A stretch of DNA of 34,901 bases, from NCBI GenBank assembly GCA_014879945.1, contig JACSRE010000119.1:1-34901 (forward strand). The letters run 5' to 3'. Both the position numbers and the translations under genes were made by a program. The notes beneath the pieces were generated by a model. That model worked only from the letters and a program-made list of their open reading frames with translations, searched no databases and was not told where the DNA came from. The DNA comes from Myxococcus sp. GTDB taxonomy: Bacteria > Myxococcota > Myxococcia > Myxococcales > Myxococcaceae. This document shows positions 24,292-32,430 of this stretch, piece by piece. Every line of letters begins with the position of its first letter. The first letter of the stretch is position 1.

Positions 24292-24693
24292 ATGATCCGC
24301 ACGCGCTCTCTCCTGCTCGCCCTCGTCGTCGTCGGCGGCTGCACGCGCGAGGCGGCGCCGGTGAAAGACGTGACGGTCGCCGAGGCGGCGGCGCAGTTCG
24401 AGGCTGGCACCGCGACGCCGGTCGACGCCAACACCCAGGAGTACCGCGACGCCGTGGGCTGGGTGCCGGGCGCGGTGCGGCTGGCCGACTACGCCAACTA
24501 CCCGCTCACCGACCTGCCCGAGGACAAGGGCCGCGCGCTCGTCTTCTACTGCACCAGTCGAATGTGAACGGCCTCTCATGAAGCTGCCGGTCGGGCAGCG
24601 AAGAGCGGGTGGAAGAACGTCGGCGTGATGAGCGAGGGCATGAAGGGCTGGCGGGCCGCGGGGCATCCGCTCGAGAAGGCGGCCGCTCAGTAG
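24292..24693 (+). CDS. Rhodanese-like lipoprotein with in-frame TGA, probable selenoprotein (Sec92)
   Basis: Read through one TGA, the frame gives 133 aa. A lipoprotein signal ends in VVVGGC (Cys17), followed by a rhodanese domain: an N-terminal VDANTQEYRDAVGWVPGAVRL block, the active-site segment VFYC(87)TSRM, then TGA at 24565-24567 (codon 92), then TASHEAAGRAAKSGWKNVGV, MSEGMKGWRAAGHPL and a TAG at 24691. The second half is in the same frame and fits a rhodanese C-terminal half exactly, so no frameshift is involved. Periplasmic rhodaneses of this type usually carry a second cysteine here (C-x4-C), so TGA replaces a Cys codon, giving C-x4-U. A hairpin with a GGUC loop follows within 22 nt (separate entry). 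Without readthrough the product would be a 91-aa truncated protein. A nonsense mutation or sequencing error is the alternative, but selenocysteine explains all the facts. Confidence 0.75.
24565..24606 (+). promoter_or_regulatory. Probable bacterial SECIS element after the rhodanese TGA
   Basis: Directly after the TGA, GCTGCC (24583-24588) pairs perfectly with GGCAGC (24594-24599) around the loop GGTCG. A short lower stem CTCT (24573-24576) with AGAG (24602-24605) is possible across an internal loop. The loop starts 22 nt after the TGA, inside the range used by bacterial SECIS elements, and GGUC is the apical sequence of the E. coli fdhF element recognised by SelB. The fold is drawn by hand; no energy calculation was made. 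Confidence 0.65.
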
Positions 24694-24779
24694 CGCTGGG
24701 AACCTGTCGGGCGAGGCGGTGTCAGGAGCGGTCGAGCCCGCCTCGAGCGCGGGTGACCCACCTCACTGGAGATGCCCCG

Positions 24780-26525
24780 ATGCGAGTGCTCGCCCTGGTT
24801 GTCGTGTGTTCCTGGTGTGCCTGCAGCCGCCCCTCGCCTCAGGTCGAGGTCGAAGCGCCTGCGCCGGTGGTGAAGGCCGGCTCGGTCGCGGTGGAGAAGA
24901 AGCTCCTGCCAGCTCCGACCGAAGATGTCCTGGTGGCCCCCGACCCCGCGCTCAGCCGGGCCAGGGTGGCCGACCGCGGCGTCCTCAAGGCGATCGGCGA
25001 CTCCACGGCGGAAGGTTCCCCCAGGGCGTTCAAGGGCGGCGGCGCCGGAATGGGCGTGGGCGTCGCCAACGGCGTCGGCGGGCTGGGCTTGCGAGGCGTC
25101 GGCAGCGGCGGCGGCGGAAGGGGCCACCTGATGGGCGGCTTCGCGCTCTCGGGTGAGGTCGAGTCGGGTGAGGCGTACGGCGACTACGGCGTCAACGCGT
25201 GGACCGACGCCGCGAAGGACCACCTCTCGACCTTCGCCGCCGACGTCGACACCGCCTCGTACACCATCGCGCGAAGGAAGATCGTCGAGGGCCGCATGCC
25301 GCCGCCCGAGTCGGTGCGCGTCGAGGAGTTCCTCAACTACTTCAAGTACCGCTACCCGCAGCCCGAAGGCGGCGCGCTGGGCGTGACGATGGACTCCGCG
25401 CCCTCGCCCTTCTCGAGCGGGCGGCACCTGCTGCGCGTCGGGGTGCAGGGGCGACGGCTGTCGGTGTCGGAGCGCAAGCCCGCGCACCTCACCTTCCTCG
25501 TCGACGTCTCGGGCTCGATGCAGTCGCCCGACAAGCTGCCCCTGGCCCAGCGCGCGCTCCGGCTGCTCGTCGACAACCTGCGCGACGGCGACACCGTGGC
25601 GCTCGTCACCTACGCGGGCAACGTGCGGGTGGTGCTGCCCCACACGGGCATGGAGAAGAAGGCCCTCATTCACGAGGCGATCGCGGGGCTGACGGCGGGC
25701 GGCTCGACGGCGATGGCCTCGGGCATCGAGCTGGCCTACCAGCAGGCGACCAAGGTGCTCGACGGCGAGTCGATCTCTCGCGTCGTCATCCTCTCTGACG
25801 GCGACGCCAACGTCGGCCGCACCTCGCCCGAGGCCATTCGCGCGCTGATCGCCGGCCACGTCAAAGAGGGCATCACCGTCACCACCGTCGGCTTCGGCAT
25901 GGGCAACTACAAAGACGACCTGATGGAGCAGTTCGCCAACAAGGGAAACGGCAACCACTACTACGTGGACTCGCTGTTCGAGGCGAAGCGGGTGTTCCAG
26001 ACCGAGCTTGGCGGCACGCTCGAGGTCATCGCCCAGGACGTGAAGCTGCAGGTGGACTTCGACCCGGCGCAGGTGAAGCGCTACCGCCTCGTCGGCTACG
26101 AGAACCGCGCCATCGCCGACGTCGACTTCCGCAACGACCGGGTCGACGCCGGCGAGATCGGCTCGGGCCACACCGTCACGGCGCTGTACGAGCTCGAGCT
26201 CCAGCCGGGCGCGGGCGAGAGGCTCTGCACGGTGCGGGTGCGCGCGAAGAAGCCCCGCGGCACCGAGGCGGCCGAGCAGGCCTTCCCGTTCCCTGCCGCC
26301 GCGCTGGCCGCGCGCTTCGACGGCGCTCCCAGAGATCTGCGCTTCGCGACGGCGGTGATGGGGGCGGCCGAGCTGCTGCGCCAGAGCCCCGAGGCCCGCG
26401 GCTGGAGCTTCGACGCCGTTCGCGAGATCGCCCGCAGCGCCGCCGGTGACGACGCCGACCGTCGGGAGTTCGTCGCGTTGTTGGACGCGGCGGGCCCGGT
26501 GCTCAAGGCCGTCGCGTCACGGTGA
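24780..26525 (+). CDS. YfbK-like von Willebrand A domain lipoprotein
   Basis: Product of 581 aa. A short hydrophobic start (MRVLALVVVCSWCACS) suggests a lipoprotein with Cys15 as anchor, though the box is not canonical. A low-complexity part and a Gly-rich stretch (about 90-120) follow, then the YfbK-type N-terminal block DTASYTIARRKIVEGRMPPPESVRVEEFLNYF in two parts. The vWA domain starts near 235 with the metal site DVSGSM at D242, and VVILSDGDANVG further on. The C-terminal part (about 410-580) fits the conserved YfbK tail. Such proteins are widespread in bacterial envelopes but their function is not settled. Ribosome-binding site GGAGA, 7 nt before the ATG at 24780; the longer upstream frame runs through the rhodanese gene and is not real. 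Confidence 0.9.
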   Translation: MRVLALVVVCSWCACSRPSPQVEVEAPAPVVKAGSVAVEKKLLPAPTEDVLVAPDPALSRARVADRGVLKAIGDSTAEGSPRAFKGGGAGMGVGVANGVGGLGLRGVGSGGGGRGHLMGGFALSGEVESGEAYGDYGVNAWTDAAKDHLSTFAADVDTASYTIARRKIVEGRMPPPESVRVEEFLNYFKYRYPQPEGGALGVTMDSAPSPFSSGRHLLRVGVQGRRLSVSERKPAHLTFLVDVSGSMQSPDKLPLAQRALRLLVDNLRDGDTVALVTYAGNVRVVLPHTGMEKKALIHEAIAGLTAGGSTAMASGIELAYQQATKVLDGESISRVVILSDGDANVGRTSPEAIRALIAGHVKEGITVTTVGFGMGNYKDDLMEQFANKGNGNHYYVDSLFEAKRVFQTELGGTLEVIAQDVKLQVDFDPAQVKRYRLVGYENRAIADVDFRNDRVDAGEIGSGHTVTALYELELQPGAGERLCTVRVRAKKPRGTEAAEQAFPFPAAALAARFDGAPRDLRFATAVMGAAELLRQSPEARGWSFDAVREIARSAAGDDADRREFVALLDAAGPVLKAVASR

Positions 26526-26539
26526 CCGGAGCGCGCGCG

Positions 26540-27277
26540 CTATGCGGGCGACCGGACCCCGACCGTGAGGTCCGGGAGCGACTGCCAGTGGTGCGTCAGG
26601 TCTCGCATCACGATGGCGTGGTCGAAGGTCGCCGTGCCTGCGGGAAACCGCGCGAGGTCGTCGAAGAACGACGAGCGCACCGCCTTGACGTCGAGCGGGT
26701 CCACCTTCCATCCGTCGGTCACCAGGTGCATGCCGTCGAGTCGCGTCGGGTCGTCGGTCACCGAGTAGCCCGCCGAGCCCGTCTCGAAGAAGCGCGAGGC
26801 CTCATCGACGCTCTGAAAGACCGAGCTCGTGGGCCACGCCTGCGTCGCCTCGGCCCGAAGCGAGATGGCGACGTCGGCCCCCTTCATCTCGAACGAGATG
26901 CGCGTGCGGTCGTCCTCGACGTCGAACGTCGCCGCGCCGTGAACTCCGGGGAAGAGCCGGCCGCCTGCGAGCTGGTTCAAGAAGGAGCTGCTGTCGCGCC
27001 GCCAGATGAAGACGCCCTCTTTGCGCACGCCTTCGTCGGTCCACTCCACCGCGATGCGATGGGCTGCGTTCTCGCTGTCGATGCCGAGCGGCAGCGCCTT
27101 GACGAGCTCGGGCCTGATGTCCTCGAGGCGAATCAGACAGACGCCCGCGATGGCCTTGCCCGCCTGGAGCTTCGGCTTGAGCGGCGACGGGAGCAGCGCC
27201 TGCGCCGTCTCAGCGTGGACGCGCCAGTTGGCGAGAATGCGCCGGCGAATGGTGCCGTGAAGAACGGGGAGTTTCAT
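26540..27277 (-). CDS. DUF2071 family protein (YqjF-like)
   Basis: Product of 245 aa. It matches the DUF2071 family, whose fold resembles acetoacetate decarboxylase: an N-terminal block with ILANWRVHAETAQALLP, a middle with AGVCLIRLEDIRP and the conserved pair IAVEWTDEGVRKEGVFIWRR. Some relatives take part in small-molecule metabolism but no reaction is established. The ATG at 27277 starts at the normal family N-terminus; the frame upstream (to 27373) lacks similarity. No signal peptide, so it is cytoplasmic. It converges on the YfbK-like gene with a 14-bp gap. Confidence 0.85.
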   Translation of the reverse strand: MKLPVLHGTIRRRILANWRVHAETAQALLPSPLKPKLQAGKAIAGVCLIRLEDIRPELVKALPLGIDSENAAHRIAVEWTDEGVRKEGVFIWRRDSSSFLNQLAGGRLFPGVHGAATFDVEDDRTRISFEMKGADVAISLRAEATQAWPTSSVFQSVDEASRFFETGSAGYSVTDDPTRLDGMHLVTDGWKVDPLDVKAVRSSFFDDLARFPAGTATFDHAIVMRDLTHHWQSLPDLTVGVRSPA

Positions 27278-27374
27278 GGGGCCCTCATACCCCTCTCCCT
27301 CGACGTCGCGCCAACCGCCGAGGCGACCGCCTGTGTTGCGATTTTGCGTGAAGCTCCTGCGCGCCCGGAGCACT

Positions 27375-27533
27375 TCAGCGGCGGAGCCGCGCGCTCAGCG
27401 GGGTGAACCCGGCCGGGTAGCTGAGCAACCCCAGCCACACCAGCCAGCCCCGGCTCAGCAGCTCCGCCACCCAAGGGGAGGCTGTGCGGGCCGTCGAGGC
27501 GAGCTCGCGCGGGGCCCAGGGCGACGACACCAT
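27375..27533 (-). CDS. Possible small membrane protein or gene remnant after the ccm operon
   Basis: A 52-aa frame from ATG 27533 (MVSSPWAPRELAS) ends at TGA 27375. It contains one hydrophobic stretch (GWLVWLGLLSYPAGF). The same frame stays open back to the TAG of the TPR gene, and that extra part (LTLLLNLLGLSTQAASA) looks like a signal peptide but has no ATG or GTG start. This could be a small membrane protein using an unusual start, or the decayed end of a larger gene. Codon use is compatible with coding. No ribosome-binding site is clear and no family was recognised. The rest of the 325-bp gap (27278-27602) shows nothing else. Confidence 0.3.
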   Translation of the reverse strand: MVSSPWAPRELASTARTASPWVAELLSRGWLVWLGLLSYPAGFTPLSARLRR

Positions 27534-27602
27534 GGCCGGGGCCGAGGCCGCCTGCGTCGAGAGGCCAAGCAGGTTCAGCAGCAGGGTGAGGGCTGCAGGG
27601 GG

Positions 27603-28547
27603 CTACGGCTGGGGCGCGTTCCCCGCCGCCAGCTGCTGCCGGAGCTGCATGATGGCGCCGCGCATCATCGGCGGCACCTCACCCGGAGGCGCGACGGCCA
27701 CGTACTGCTCGAAGTTCTTCACCGCCCGGGCCGGGTCGTTCTGATCCATCGCGATCATGCCCGCGTACAGGTGGCCGGGGTACGCGTCGGGGTACAGGGT
27801 GCCGAGGCGCTCGAGCTCGTCGAGCGCGCTCCCCACCTCGCCGTCGACGGCCTGCATGATGGCGCGGCCCACGCGCGTCTTCACGTGGAAGGGGTCGAGC
27901 ATGGTGGCGCGCTGGAGGAAGGGCCTGGACTCGTCGAAGCCCTGCTTGCTGATGAGGTACAGCCCCGCCTCGGCGAGCGCGTCGATGTCGTCAGGCGCCT
28001 TCTGCACCGCGCCCAGCACCGCCTCGAGCTTCGGGTCTGACTGGGGCTCCTGTGGCGCTTCGGGGCCGCCGCCGCCAGGCATCATGCCCGTCACGCCCAT
28101 GCCGTCTTCGCGCGGCCGGGTGGCGCTGTTCATCGAGAACCACAGCACGGCGAAGAAGAGCACCACCGCGCCGCCGATGAAGGCGCCCTTCAGGGTGGGG
28201 TTCTTCGCCAGCAGCCCGGTCTCGGCGGCCTGCGCGCGCTTCTCGGCGCGGGCCTCGGCCTTGAGCGCCTCGTGCTTGTGCGCGTCGCGCGCCTTCAGCA
28301 ACTGCACCGCGAGGCCCTCGAGGCGCTTCTTCTCGGCCTCCCACTGCTCGGGCGGCAGCAGGTGCTTGTTGGCGGTGTGCTCTTTGAGCTCGCCGATCAC
28401 CGTCTGGTAGCGGGCGTTCAGGTCATCGGGCGGCGCGTCGTTGGCGGGCGCGGCGCGCTTGGCGACGAAGAGGTAGGCCAGCGAGCCCACCACGCCGGCG
28501 GCGGTCACCAGAATGCCAGGCAGCCAGTTCGTCTCGGGCGCAGCCAT
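27603..28547 (-). CDS. ccmI: CcmI-like TPR protein of cytochrome c maturation
   Basis: Product of 314 aa. Two membrane helices (about 9-30 and 121-139) flank a coiled-coil loop (about 60-110) rich in Lys, Glu and Ala. A C-terminal periplasmic part (about 165-314) has TPR-like repeats, such as DALAEAGLYLISKQGFDESRPF and the next at YPGHLYAGMIAMDQNDPARAV. CcmI holds apocytochrome c for haem attachment. The topology of two helices, a helical loop and a TPR domain is that of CcmI, though sequence divergence leaves some doubt. Start ATG at 28547 overlaps the ccmH stop by one base (TGATG), with GGAG as ribosome-binding site. Confidence 0.75.
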   Translation of the reverse strand: MAAPETNWLPGILVTAAGVVGSLAYLFVAKRAAPANDAPPDDLNARYQTVIGELKEHTANKHLLPPEQWEAEKKRLEGLAVQLLKARDAHKHEALKAEARAEKRAQAAETGLLAKNPTLKGAFIGGAVVLFFAVLWFSMNSATRPREDGMGVTGMMPGGGGPEAPQEPQSDPKLEAVLGAVQKAPDDIDALAEAGLYLISKQGFDESRPFLQRATMLDPFHVKTRVGRAIMQAVDGEVGSALDELERLGTLYPDAYPGHLYAGMIAMDQNDPARAVKNFEQYVAVAPPGEVPPMMRGAIMQLRQQLAAGNAPQP

Positions 28548-29029
28548 CACTGCTCCAGGTCGGCACGCACCTGCGCGAGCAGGGCGTCGTCAGAGGTCGG
28601 GGCCGGGCCGGCCGGCGTGGTGGCCGGGGCGCCAGCGGCGGCGCTCGCGGCCGCGCGTCGCTTCGACTGCATCACGATGATGATCAGGCCGACGCCCAGC
28701 AACGCCACCGGGCCCAGCCACAGCACCGAGTTGAGCCCGCCGGTGGTGGGCTGGAGCAGCACCCACTCGCCGTAGCGCTCGATGAAGTACGCGTAGATCT
28801 CTTCATCGCTCTTGTTCTCGGCGACGAGCTCGCGCACCTTGTCGAGCTGCGCGCGGGCCATCGAGGCCGGAGAGTCGGCGATCGACACGCCCTGACACAC
28901 GGCGCACCGCAGCTGCTTGCCCAGCCGCATCACGCGGGCTTCCTTCTCGGCCTCGAGCGGGTCGAGGCCCTGGCGCTGCGGCGCGTAGCCCTGGCCCAAC
29001 AGCAGTGACACCAGCAGGGCGAACGTCAC
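28547..29029 (-). CDS. ccmH: Cytochrome c maturation protein CcmH
   Basis: Product of 160 aa. CcmH keeps the cysteines of the apocytochrome CXXCH motif reduced for haem attachment. The hallmark LRCAVCQ is present with C42 and C45, followed by the family block SIADSPASMARAQLDKVREL and YAYFIERYGEWVLLQP. A signal peptide starts at the GTG (TFALLVSLLLGQG), and a C-terminal helix lies at about 112-130 (VLWLGPVALLGVGLIIIV). The GTG start at 29029 overlaps the stop of the upstream gene by 4 nt. A longer frame upstream lies inside the ccmG gene and is not real. Confidence 0.95.
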   Translation of the reverse strand: MTFALLVSLLLGQGYAPQRQGLDPLEAEKEARVMRLGKQLRCAVCQGVSIADSPASMARAQLDKVRELVAENKSDEEIYAYFIERYGEWVLLQPTTGGLNSVLWLGPVALLGVGLIIIVMQSKRRAAASAAAGAPATTPAGPAPTSDDALLAQVRADLEQ

Positions 29030-29547
29030 TGGAGGATCCCCTTCATGCGGGCGTCGATCTGCATCGGGTGGCTGAAGGGCGCGGCGACCTTGCCCTGAAT
29101 GATGCCCTCTCGGGTGATGAAGTACGTCTCGGGTACGCCCGACACGCCGTAGTCCACCGCCACCGTCGACTTCGGGTCGAACAGCTGGGGAAACGTCCAC
29201 CCGTTCTCGGCGAGGAAGCGCTTGGTGTTCTGCTCGTTGTCTTCGAAGACGATGCCGAGAAACACCGCGTCCTTCTCGTACTTCTTCCACGCGTACTCGA
29301 GCACCGGGTGCTCGGCTTTGCAGGGCCCGCACCACGTCGCCCAGAAGTTGAGGACGATGGGCCGGCCCTTGAACTGGTCGAGGGTGACCTCTTGATCGTT
29401 GTCGAGGCGCTTGATCTTGAAGTTCGGCGCCGCCTTCCCATTGAGGAGGAAGGGCACCTCGTGCGGGTCGGTGCCGAAGGCCTTGAACAAGACGAAGATC
29501 AGCAGGCCGATGACGGCGAGCGCGATGATCGGTCCGAGGCGTTTCAT
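29026..29547 (-). CDS. ccmG: Thiol-disulfide oxidoreductase CcmG/ResA (DsbE family)
   Basis: Product of 173 aa. One N-terminal helix (about 5-22) anchors a periplasmic thioredoxin-fold domain with the active site WCGPC (C73, C76) in VLNFWATWCGPCKAEHP. The cis-proline segment is GVPETYFI. Members pass electrons to apocytochrome c or CcmH. Its ATG overlaps the ccmF stop (ATGA) and its stop overlaps the ccmH start (GTGA), so all are translationally coupled. Confidence 0.94.
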   Translation of the reverse strand: MKRLGPIIALAVIGLLIFVLFKAFGTDPHEVPFLLNGKAAPNFKIKRLDNDQEVTLDQFKGRPIVLNFWATWCGPCKAEHPVLEYAWKKYEKDAVFLGIVFEDNEQNTKRFLAENGWTFPQLFDPKSTVAVDYGVSGVPETYFITREGIIQGKVAAPFSHPMQIDARMKGILQ

Positions 29548-31622
29548 GTCGTCCCCGTGGCGGCGTTGGGGGCCGGCGCTTCGGCCTTCACCGCGGCGGC
29601 CGTCTTGCGCTGCGGCCACAGCGCGATGAGCGTGCCCAGCACCAGCAGCGGAATCGCGTACCAGATCCACCCCACCAGCGGGAACACCCAGGCGTTGAAG
29701 GTCGCCGTCTGGGCCTTGCCGTCGTAGGTGCGCAGCGAGACGTAGACGTCGCGCCACACCATCTCCTGCACCAGGGGAGAGCCGATGGGGTCGTTGGAGC
29801 GCTCGTAGTAGTTCATGCGCGGCGCGTCGGCGCCGATGTGGCGTCGCTCCTCGCCGCCGGGGCCGATGACGGTGATGTTGGCGGCCACCCACTCACGGTG
29901 CGGCTCCTTGCCGTTGGCCAGCCCGTCGAAGCGCACCGAGTAGTCGCCCACCTTCATCGCCTCGCCGGCCTTGAGCGTGCGCTCGGCGGCGACCTTGTAC
30001 GCAGACGACGCGGCGACGGCGAGGATGATGGCCACGATGCCCAGGTGCACCACGTAGCCGCCGAAGCGCCGGCGCGCGCGGCTGGCCGAGGCCACGAAGG
30101 CGGTGAAGAGCGACTCCTTCGACTCGGCCATGCGCTGCTGCGCGGGCAGGAACATCTCTCGCAGGGTGACGACGGTGACGAAGGTGCCCACCCCGAAGGT
30201 GATGGCCGCCATCACGTCGCCGCTGCGCATCGCCGAGGCGAAGCCGCCGAAGGTCTTCTCGCCGCCGCCCAGCGGCTCCCACGCGCCGTAGCGCCACAGC
30301 ACCACCGGCAGCAGCGTCAGCACGCCCAGCCCGCCGGGGATGAGGAACTGCTGCTTGAGCACCTTCGGGTCGGCCTTGCCCCACGGCAGCATCGGCCCCA
30401 CGCCCATGAGGAAGAGCATCAACAGGCCCAGCGGCAGCGCCATGGTGTTGAAGTACGGCTCGCCCACGCTGATCTTCTTGTTCTGCAGCGCCTCGGTGAC
30501 GAGCGGGAAGAGGGTGCCCAGCAGCACCGTGAAGGTGAGCGCCACGAAGACGAGGTTGTTCACCAGGATCGAGCCCTCGCGCGACACCACCGTCTCGAGG
30601 TGGCTCTCGGCCACCAGCAGGTGCCCGCGCACCGTCAGCAGCAGCACGCAGAACACCAGCACCACCGCGATGAAGACCAGGAACGTCGGCCCGATGTCCG
30701 ACTGGGTGAAGGAGTGCACCGAGTTGAAGACGCCCGAGCGCGTCATGAAGGTGCCGATGATGGTCAGCACGAAGCTGCCGAGGGCCAGCGCGATGGTCCA
30801 CAGCTTGAGCGACTTCTTGCGCTCCAGCACCATGGTGGAGTGCATGAAGGCCGTCGCCGTCAGCCACGGCATGAACGACGCGTTCTCGACCGGGTCCCAC
30901 GCCCAGTAGCCGCCCCAGCCCAGCACCGCGTAGGCCCACCAGGAGCCGAGGATGATGCCGACCGACAGGAACAGCCAGGGCACCAGCGTCCACTTGCGCA
31001 GCGGCACCAACCACGCGTCGCCCAGCTCGCCGCGCAGCAGCGCGCCGGCCGCGATGCCGAACGGCACCGTCATGCCCACGTACCCGAGGTACAGCATGGG
31101 CGGGTGGATGATCATCAGCACGTGGTTCTGCAGGAGCGGGTTGGGGCCCGGGCCATCGGAGAGCGGGTTGGGCACCACGCCCCACGGGTTGGCAGGCCCC
31201 GCGATGAGGAAGGCGAAGAAGGTGGCCACCGCCGCCATCACGCCGAGCGACAGCTGCATGTAGCGGCCGTGCTCCCGGCGGTAGGTGAGGGTGAAGGCCA
31301 GCAGGTACGCGCCCATGATGGCGCCCCAGAAGAGAATCGAGCCCTCGAGCGCGCTCCACAGCGAGACGATGGTGAAGATGGTGGGCGTCGCCTTGCTGCC
31401 GACCTGCGAGACGTACTTCACCGAGAAGTCGTGCTCGAGCAGCGCCTTCACCATCACCAGGTTCGACAGAATCATCGAGCCGGCGAAGCCGTAGACGGCC
31501 CGCTGCACCCAGGGCAGGGCGTTCTCGCGGCGCGTCATGCCCGTCACCAGGCCCACCACCGCGGCGAAGGCCGCGAAGCCCAGGCCCAACAAGACCAGCC
31601 CATATCCAAGGGTCGAATTCAC
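29544..31622 (-). CDS. ccmF: Haem lyase subunit CcmF (cytochrome c maturation system I)
   Basis: Product of 692 aa, many membrane helices. CcmF is the central haem transfer subunit of the system I machinery. The WWD domain, which binds haem, is clear: GSWWAYAVLGWGGYWAWDP around 226-243, continuing to VENASFMPW. Conserved histidines H167 and H173 (NHVLMIIHPP) precede it, as expected of haem ligands. A long periplasmic part follows near residues 560-640 before the last helix. It starts at a GTG (31622) with a weak ribosome-binding site; the frame has no better start nearby. ccmABCDE are not in the window and must lie elsewhere if the system is complete. The divergent TPR gene starts 187 bp away. 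Confidence 0.95.
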   Translation of the reverse strand: MNSTLGYGLVLLGLGFAAFAAVVGLVTGMTRRENALPWVQRAVYGFAGSMILSNLVMVKALLEHDFSVKYVSQVGSKATPTIFTIVSLWSALEGSILFWGAIMGAYLLAFTLTYRREHGRYMQLSLGVMAAVATFFAFLIAGPANPWGVVPNPLSDGPGPNPLLQNHVLMIIHPPMLYLGYVGMTVPFGIAAGALLRGELGDAWLVPLRKWTLVPWLFLSVGIILGSWWAYAVLGWGGYWAWDPVENASFMPWLTATAFMHSTMVLERKKSLKLWTIALALGSFVLTIIGTFMTRSGVFNSVHSFTQSDIGPTFLVFIAVVLVFCVLLLTVRGHLLVAESHLETVVSREGSILVNNLVFVALTFTVLLGTLFPLVTEALQNKKISVGEPYFNTMALPLGLLMLFLMGVGPMLPWGKADPKVLKQQFLIPGGLGVLTLLPVVLWRYGAWEPLGGGEKTFGGFASAMRSGDVMAAITFGVGTFVTVVTLREMFLPAQQRMAESKESLFTAFVASASRARRRFGGYVVHLGIVAIILAVAASSAYKVAAERTLKAGEAMKVGDYSVRFDGLANGKEPHREWVAANITVIGPGGEERRHIGADAPRMNYYERSNDPIGSPLVQEMVWRDVYVSLRTYDGKAQTATFNAWVFPLVGWIWYAIPLLVLGTLIALWPQRKTAAAVKAEAPAPNAATGTT

Positions 31623-31809
31623 GAGGGCCTTGTAACGGGTTTAGGGGCCCCCGACGAGGCTCACCGTCCCCCCCCGATGAGTCGTGGTGATGGGCCCGTG
31701 CACGCCCCGAGCCGCCGGCGCAGCTACCCGTCAACTGCCCGATAGCGCCCACAGGGAACGGGGAGGAGGATGCTGGTGTCTTCCCGGTCGCCCACCCGCA
31801 GGAGGCCTC

Positions 31810-32427
31810 ATGAGAGTCGTCGCCGCGCTGTGCTCCGTCGCCATCGCCTTCGCCGCGCCGTCGGCCCTCGCCTGCTACAACGGCATGCGGCTCAACCAGC
31901 TCGAGCGCACCGAGAACCTCGTCGCCAAGGCCTCGGCTGCCTACCGCGACGGCAAGTACGGTGAGGCCGTCAAGCTGACGGAGTCGACGCTCAAGCTCGA
32001 CGGCCTCAGCGCGACCGATCGCCGGGCCCTGCTGCGCACCCACGGGCTGGCGAGCCTCAAGTTGGGCCACTTCCAGCAGTCAGTCACCTCCTTCGGCGCG
32101 CTCAACGCCGAGAAGAAGGAGCCCTTCGTGCAGGCCAAGCTCGCCGAGGCCCAGCTGCGCGGCGGGTTGGTGGCAGGCGACGGCGACGGCGCCGCGAAGG
32201 CTGCGCTCGAGAAGCTCGCGGCCGACGGGCTGCTGGCCGACGCCGACGCGTGGACGGCCCTGGCCCTCGGGCGCCTGAAGGACGGCGACCCGGCGGGCGC
32301 GAAGGCGGCCTGTGACGAGGCCCTCAAGGTGCAGCCCGAGCACCCCGAGGCCACCCAGGTGCTGGCAGGGCTGATGCCGAAGGTGAAGCCGTCGGCCGGC
32401 CCCACCGCCCAGTCGCCGAAGAGCTGA
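31810..32427 (+). CDS. Secreted TPR-type helical repeat protein
   Basis: Product of 205 aa. A signal peptide (MRVVAALCSVAIAFAAPSALA) precedes a mature part with TPR-like helical repeats: AYRDGKYGEAVKLTESTLKL, HGLASLKLGHFQQSVTSF and LGRLKDGDPAGAKAACDEAL. The mature protein starts with CYNG, so the first cysteine could be exposed. A very strong ribosome-binding site (AGGAGG) lies 4-5 nt before the ATG at 31810. It is divergent from ccmF and 3 bp upstream of the four-haem protein gene, so it is probably part of that operon and may help assemble or hold that protein. Function not established. Confidence 0.8.
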   Translation: MRVVAALCSVAIAFAAPSALACYNGMRLNQLERTENLVAKASAAYRDGKYGEAVKLTESTLKLDGLSATDRRALLRTHGLASLKLGHFQQSVTSFGALNAEKKEPFVQAKLAEAQLRGGLVAGDGDGAAKAALEKLAADGLLADADAWTALALGRLKDGDPAGAKAACDEALKVQPEHPEATQVLAGLMPKVKPSAGPTAQSPKS

Positions 32428-32430
32428 CGG

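Noticed and set aside
24568-24779. Reading the rhodanese as a frameshifted pseudogene
   Set aside because: The codons after the TGA are in the same frame as those before it and encode an intact C-terminal half, so no insertion or deletion is needed.
29838-32070. Long frames on both strands over the ccmF region
   Set aside because: ccmF carries the WWD domain and conserved histidines; the others are shadows.
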